This document shows positions 14,423 to 17,686 of a stretch of DNA of 17,686 bases, one piece after another (the stretch's first letter is position 1; each line of letters opens with the position of its first letter). The DNA is from Bacillota bacterium (GTDB lineage Bacteria; Bacillota; Clostridia; Christensenellales; Borkfalkiaceae). The notes under the pieces were generated by a model, which did not search any database, had not been told where the DNA came from, and worked only from the letters and a program-made list of their open reading frames with translations. The stretch spans positions 1 through 17,686 of the forward strand of contig JAETTR010000009.1 of the NCBI GenBank assembly GCA_021768985.1, written 5' to 3'. Made by a program: the position numbers and the translations under genes.

Positions 14423-14458
14423 AAAAAAATCCCCGCGCAGTTTGCGCAGGGATTTTTT
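14423..14458. terminator. Bidirectional intrinsic terminator between rarA and the GH43 gene
   Basis: A-rich run plus TCCC (14423-14433) pairs with GGGA plus T6 (14449-14458). Inside, GCGCA (14435-14439) pairs with TGCGC (14443-14447) around a GTT loop, with one C/A mismatch at 14434/14448. Both strands end in a T-run, so it should stop rarA transcription and, from the other side, the GH43 transcript. The GH43 stop codon (14457-14459) lies within the end of the stem. Confidence 0.9.
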
Positions 14459-15467
14459 ATGCGTTGATGTGTTTTTGCTTTTCGTTTTCGTAGGGTACGT
14501 TGTAAAGGAGTTCGGGGTCAAGCTCGAACACCGGCGCGCCGTCCTCGCCGAATCTGACGGGTAATACGTGCGCGTGGCGGTTGTGGTCGTCGAGCGGGTC
14601 GCCGTGAATCTCTTCGTAGTCGCGGAAGTGGAGCACGCAGAGGATTTCGTTTTCGTCTCCCCGCACGAAGCAGTTGTGTCCCGGTCCGAACACCTTCTTT
14701 TCTTCGTCCGTCTTTAATACGGGGTAGCGGTCTTTGCTCCAGGAGCGCGGATCCAGAAGGTCGGCGTTTTCATCGGCGCGGAGCAAGCCCATGCAATAGC
14801 ACGCGCCCGTCGCCGAAGCGGAAAACGTGCAGTAAATTTTGCCGCCGTGTTTCAGAATCGCGGGTCCTTCGTTCACCCAGAATCCGCCGTCGCGCTCCCA
14901 ATCGTAGTCGGGCGTCGTAAGCAAAACGAGCACCGTTTTCAGTTTGGTGGGGGAGGCGAGCTCGGCGATATAGCGGTTGGAAACGGGCTTTGCCGCTTCC
15001 TGCGTGCCGAATTTCTGCGCCCAGATCGTGTACCATGTTCCGCGGGGCTCGAACACCGTCATGTCCAGCGAGAAATCGGTGAAGGAGTAAGGGTCGCCGC
15101 TTGCCGCCTGCATCATGCCGCCTTCCACCCAGTCGTCCTTCATGGGGTCGTTGCCCTTGCAGATTAAAGTATAGGGGCGGATGTTCCACTTTTTCGGTTT
15201 GTTGCCCGCCGCAAAGTAGATGACCCATTTGCCCATAATGAAATGGATTTCGGGCGCCCAGATATGCGAAGCCATGGCGCCGAGCTTGTGCCGCTTCCAG
15301 ACCACGCGCGGAGTCGCCGTCGCGATGCCGTTTACGGTGTCGGCGCAACGGATCTCGATGCGGTCGTACTGCGGGCAGGTGGCGGTAAAGTAGTACTTCC
15401 CGTCGGTGTGCTTGAACAGGTAGGGATCGGCGCGGCAGGGCGCCAAAGGGGAGCGATAATTTGCCAT
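14457..15467 (-). CDS. Glycoside hydrolase family 43-type enzyme (arabinosidase/xylosidase-like)
   Basis: Predicted five-bladed beta-propeller glycosidase, probably cleaving terminal alpha-L-arabinofuranose or beta-D-xylose from plant-derived oligosaccharides. The 336-residue protein has no signal peptide, so it would act in the cytoplasm on imported sugars. The inverting GH43 triad can be placed: general base D14 in CRADPYLFKH, the pKa-setting D135 in FSLDMTVFEP and the general acid E200 in WVNEGPAI. HIWAPEIHF (68-76) and GPGHNCFV (a conserved His) also fit the family. TAAGGA-like ribosome bases (complement of 15476-15480) precede the ATG. It has its own promoter and shares a terminator with rarA. 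No transporter or regulator gene for sugars is visible in the window. The exact substrate cannot be read. Confidence 0.9.
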   Translation of the reverse strand: MANYRSPLAPCRADPYLFKHTDGKYYFTATCPQYDRIEIRCADTVNGIATATPRVVWKRHKLGAMASHIWAPEIHFIMGKWVIYFAAGNKPKKWNIRPYTLICKGNDPMKDDWVEGGMMQAASGDPYSFTDFSLDMTVFEPRGTWYTIWAQKFGTQEAAKPVSNRYIAELASPTKLKTVLVLLTTPDYDWERDGGFWVNEGPAILKHGGKIYCTFSASATGACYCMGLLRADENADLLDPRSWSKDRYPVLKTDEEKKVFGPGHNCFVRGDENEILCVLHFRDYEEIHGDPLDDHNRHAHVLPVRFGEDGAPVFELDPELLYNVPYENEKQKHINA

Positions 15468-15491
15468 AATCGTTTTCCTTATTTTTATTGC

Positions 15492-15508
15492 CGATATTGT
15501 ACGATATT
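15492..15508. repeat. Two CGATATT copies in helical phase at the GH43 promoter
   Basis: CGATATT occurs at 15492-15498 and again at 15502-15508, exactly one helical turn apart, overlapping the -10 box and the spacer of the GH43 promoter. This is the layout expected of a tandem regulator site, though the sequence is AT-rich and short. Confidence 0.4.
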
Positions 15509-15524
15509 ATTTCCGCAAAGTCAA
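15496..15524 (-). promoter_or_regulatory. SigA-type promoter of the GH43 gene
   Basis: Read on the minus strand, TTGACT (complement of 15519-15524) and TACAAT (complement of 15496-15501) are separated by exactly 17 bp. Each box differs from consensus by one base. The predicted start is roughly 20 bases before the GH43 ATG, so the leader is short. Confidence 0.8.
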
Positions 15525-15534
15525 CGTTTTGCGG
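15513..15534. promoter_or_regulatory. 22-bp dyad around the -35 box of the GH43 promoter
   Basis: CCGCAAA (15513-15519) and TTTGCGG (15528-15534) form a perfect 7-bp inverted repeat with an 8-base centre. That centre holds most of the -35 hexamer. A repressor bound here would block the sigma factor. The dyad also begins 1 base after the stop of the upstream propeller gene, so as RNA it would form a 3' hairpin for that transcript, but without a T-tract on that strand. Confidence 0.55.
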
Positions 15535-15535
15535 T

Positions 15536-17686
15536 TTATTTTTTTGCTTTTTTTCCGCGTTCTTCGGAAACGCCGTTTCCCCGTTCCTTCTTGCGGGGCA
15601 ACAGATAGACGTACGCGCCGATAATCACGAGGGCGAGCACGGTCAGGATAATGATCAGGCTGATCCGTACGGCGTCGGAATTGCCGAAATCAACGCGGTC
15701 CTTCGAAACGTAAGCGGTGTATACTTCGCCGTCCTTTTCGATCCGCGCCAGATAGCTTCCGTCCTCCTGTTCCGCAAAGGTCGCCGCGGTGCGCTCGGTT
15801 ACGAGCAGGGTTTCGCCGCTCGACGTACGGAATACGATCCCTTCGCCGTCCGGTTTCAGAAACGCCGCGAGGTATTCGTCGCCGCGGACGGGATGGGGGG
15901 AAACTTCGGTGAGATAGGATTTGGGGATATAGGCGGTGAAAACGGCGCGCTCCTCCGAGCCGTAGCGAATGCGCGCGTACTCCCGCTCGGGCGCTTGCAC
16001 GAAGCCCAAAACGCGCACGCTCGCGCCGCGGGCAAGCCGTTCGCCCGCAAGCTCGCTTGCGAGCGCGGGGGCGAAGTAGGCGGAAACGTCGCTCGAAAGA
16101 TATTTTTCGGATTCCGCCGCCGTCCAATACTCCGAATCGGGTACGACGGTCACGCCGTTTTTGCGGTAGAGCACGGCGTCGTAGCTCTGTTTTTCGGCAA
16201 GCAGCACGACGAAGTGCTTGTCCGTTTCCGCGAGTAGAACGCCGCGTTTCCCTTCCGTCAGACGGGAATAGCCCACGTAGGGGAAGTAAGGGGAATCCGA
16301 TTCTTTGAGCGCGCCGAGGTCGATCCCGATCCCGATTTCTCCCGCGGGGATATCGGCGAGCAGCGCGATTTCGCCGTGGTCGGAGAATACCGTTTCCTTC
16401 GCGTCGCCCGTTTCGATTTTGCCGAGGGTGGGGATATCGAGCGCGCCGTCCTTGCTCTTTACGGCGTAATTGCCGAAGAGGAAGTACACTTCGCCGTCCT
16501 CGAACCCGAGCGCGAAGCTTTCGGGCGCAGTCTTGCCCGAATACACGTAATCCGTACCGTCGATTTCGGCGAACTTCTCGCCGTTCTTATAGACGGCGTT
16601 GCCGCTTAAACAGTAGAGATTGCCCTCGAAATCCGACCGCAGGGAGGTGTGGGAGGAGGGCAGGAAAAACCCGAGCCGCACGCCCGCGTCCCGTTGCAGG
16701 AAATTCGATTCTGTAAAGGTGTACACGCGGCAGTTCAGATCGCTCTCGTAGGACACGAAGAGATTGCCGTACAAATCGCGCGTCATGCGCTTCGGGGTGC
16801 CGTAGTCCTCGTGCACGACCGATTCGCCGCTTCCCGCTTTGCCGTATTGCTTGTTCGCCGTGACGTAATATATGCTTCCGTATACGCACGCGATCCCGCG
16901 GATCGTGGCTTGCGCCGCCGTTTGCAGGGGCTCGCCGAAGCGCTCGTCGCCGTACTTGCACGCGTAGATTTTTACGCCCGAAGCGCAAGCGATCGTTTCG
17001 CCGTCCGTCGCGACGAGCGAAGGGGAGAAGTCCTCGTCCGCACAGGAAATCACGGAAAATTCGCCGTTTTTGAAGTTGTACACCGAAACGCGGCGGTTGG
17101 CGGAATCGGCGGTCACGAGCAGATCGCCCGCCCGCACCGCATCGGACGCGTTCGAAAGACGGTTGACGGAATCGGAGGAGGCGGAGATTTCGTAGCCCGA
17201 ATAGCCCACGCCCATGTCGGATACGGTGAGCCCGAGCACGGAGGAGCCGCGCACGCAGTAGAGATTGTCGTCTTTTGTGGAGAGAGCGGTGAATCCATCG
17301 CCCGCGAGCACCCGTTCGGCGTTTCCCTGAAAATCGGAGCGGTACAGTCCGTTGGAGTAGGCGACGCTTCCGTTGACGGAGTAGTAGAGACTTCCGCCGT
17401 ACGCGCAGACGAATTGGAGCCCGTTCACCTGTTCGGTCGCCGAATCGAGCTTGGTACCGTTGCTCACGTAGCTGTGCGTTTCCGCGTCGTACGCGTAAAT
17501 CGTGTTGTTGTTGACCACGCAGTACAGAATGCCGTCGGCGTAGGTCATGCGCGGGTTGTTCGCGAAGAGGTCCTGCACGAGATACTTGACCGATTCCATG
17601 CGCAGGTCGTCGAGCGGCACGTAGGAGAAGGACACGCGCTGCGCCTCCGGAGAGTTGACGGCGAGATACAGATAGTTGCCTTCGAT
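15536..17686 (-). CDS. Large membrane-anchored beta-propeller/SH3-like repeat protein (5' end outside window)
   Basis: No named family is recognised. The frame is open to the window edge at 17686 (the edge reads IEGNYLYLAVNSPEAQR before the GTG at 17635), so the N-terminus, probably with a signal peptide, is missing. Numbering from that GTG, strand motifs of the form G-x-L/I-Y recur about every 43 residues at 35, 81, 123, 170, 212, 253, 290, 338, 381 and 421 (for example DGILYC, GSLYYS, GSIYYV, GNLYCL, GEVYFL). This pattern is typical of beta-propeller blades. SH3-like modules follow (about 536-580 and 605-650), sharing YARIRYG/YLARIEKDG and TAYIPKSYL/TAYVSKDRV. A single span at about 657-679 and a Lys/Arg-rich cytoplasmic tail end the protein. 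This suggests an outside-facing sensor, scaffold or wall-binding protein; the role is unknown. Confidence 0.8.
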   Translation of the reverse strand: MEGNYLYLAVNSPEAQRVSFSYVPLDDLRMESVKYLVQDLFANNPRMTYADGILYCVVNNNTIYAYDAETHSYVSNGTKLDSATEQVNGLQFVCAYGGSLYYSVNGSVAYSNGLYRSDFQGNAERVLAGDGFTALSTKDDNLYCVRGSSVLGLTVSDMGVGYSGYEISASSDSVNRLSNASDAVRAGDLLVTADSANRRVSVYNFKNGEFSVISCADEDFSPSLVATDGETIACASGVKIYACKYGDERFGEPLQTAAQATIRGIACVYGSIYYVTANKQYGKAGSGESVVHEDYGTPKRMTRDLYGNLFVSYESDLNCRVYTFTESNFLQRDAGVRLGFFLPSSHTSLRSDFEGNLYCLSGNAVYKNGEKFAEIDGTDYVYSGKTAPESFALGFEDGEVYFLFGNYAVKSKDGALDIPTLGKIETGDAKETVFSDHGEIALLADIPAGEIGIGIDLGALKESDSPYFPYVGYSRLTEGKRGVLLAETDKHFVVLLAEKQSYDAVLYRKNGVTVVPDSEYWTAAESEKYLSSDVSAYFAPALASELAGERLARGASVRVLGFVQAPEREYARIRYGSEERAVFTAYIPKSYLTEVSPHPVRGDEYLAAFLKPDGEGIVFRTSSGETLLVTERTAATFAEQEDGSYLARIEKDGEVYTAYVSKDRVDFGNSDAVRISLIIILTVLALVIIGAYVYLLPRKKERGNGVSEERGKKAKK

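Noticed and set aside
15513..15548. Terminator-like hairpin plus T-run reading on the plus strand
   Set aside because: No plus-strand gene precedes it; the T-run is the complement of the Lys codons ending the propeller protein. The dyad is better explained as an operator or as a 3' hairpin on the minus strand.
15488..16237. Plus-strand open frame opposite the propeller protein tail
   Set aside because: No domain, Arg/Gly/Ala-biased shadow of the minus-strand gene, starting inside the GH43 promoter.

Overview
The window reads as a stretch of core chromosome from a GC-rich, spore-lineage Firmicute of the Clostridia type. The evidence is a primary sigma factor of the SigA kind inside a dGTPase-like/dnaG/rpoD/trmK/Nif3 cluster, a YlbJ-type sporulation membrane protein, strong AGGAGG ribosome binding sites and SigA-type promoters. 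Codons are rich in GCG, GGC and CGC. An uncultured gut lineage is plausible, but the species cannot be fixed from this sequence. I see no tRNA, rRNA, CRISPR array, insertion sequence, phage gene or attachment site. No gap without a gene exceeds about 110 bases.

Region 1 (1-6086, + strand) is an information-processing operon: a dGTPase-like HD hydrolase, DNA primase, primary sigma factor, tRNA m1A22 methyltransferase, a Nif3-family protein and a coiled-coil zinc-ribbon protein. The first five genes overlap at every junction (1, 4, 1 and 23 nt), so their translation is probably coupled. An AT-rich leader with a clear hairpin lies in front.

Region 2 (6136-7672, +) holds a compact alanine racemase and a 5-formyltetrahydrofolate cyclo-ligase whose start codon is unclear.

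Region 3 (7674-11348, +) begins with a near-consensus SigA promoter followed by a perfect palindrome. It then encodes an unrecognised multi-pass membrane protein with a Lys-rich tail, RsmD, CoaD, DAHP synthase and prephenate dehydratase. The last two catalyse the first step of aromatic amino acid synthesis and a committed step to phenylalanine.

Region 4 (11345-14407) has a YlbJ-like membrane protein on the minus strand, whose stop codon overlaps the pheA stop. A patatin-like phospholipase and the RarA/MgsA replication-recombination ATPase follow on the plus strand and overlap by 4 nt. A symmetrical terminator closes this region.

Region 5 (14457-17686, minus strand) holds a cytoplasmic GH43-type glycosidase with its own promoter, in which an inverted repeat surrounds the -35 box. 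Upstream of it is a large membrane-anchored protein, cut by the window edge, built from about ten beta-propeller-like repeats and SH3-like modules.

Most of the window is ordinary housekeeping sequence. The items most worth following are the propeller/SH3 surface protein, the membrane protein coupled to rsmD, the regulatory sites in front of that gene and of the GH43 gene, the missing start codon of the cyclo-ligase, and the shortened racemase. I did not find a convincing new multi-gene system.
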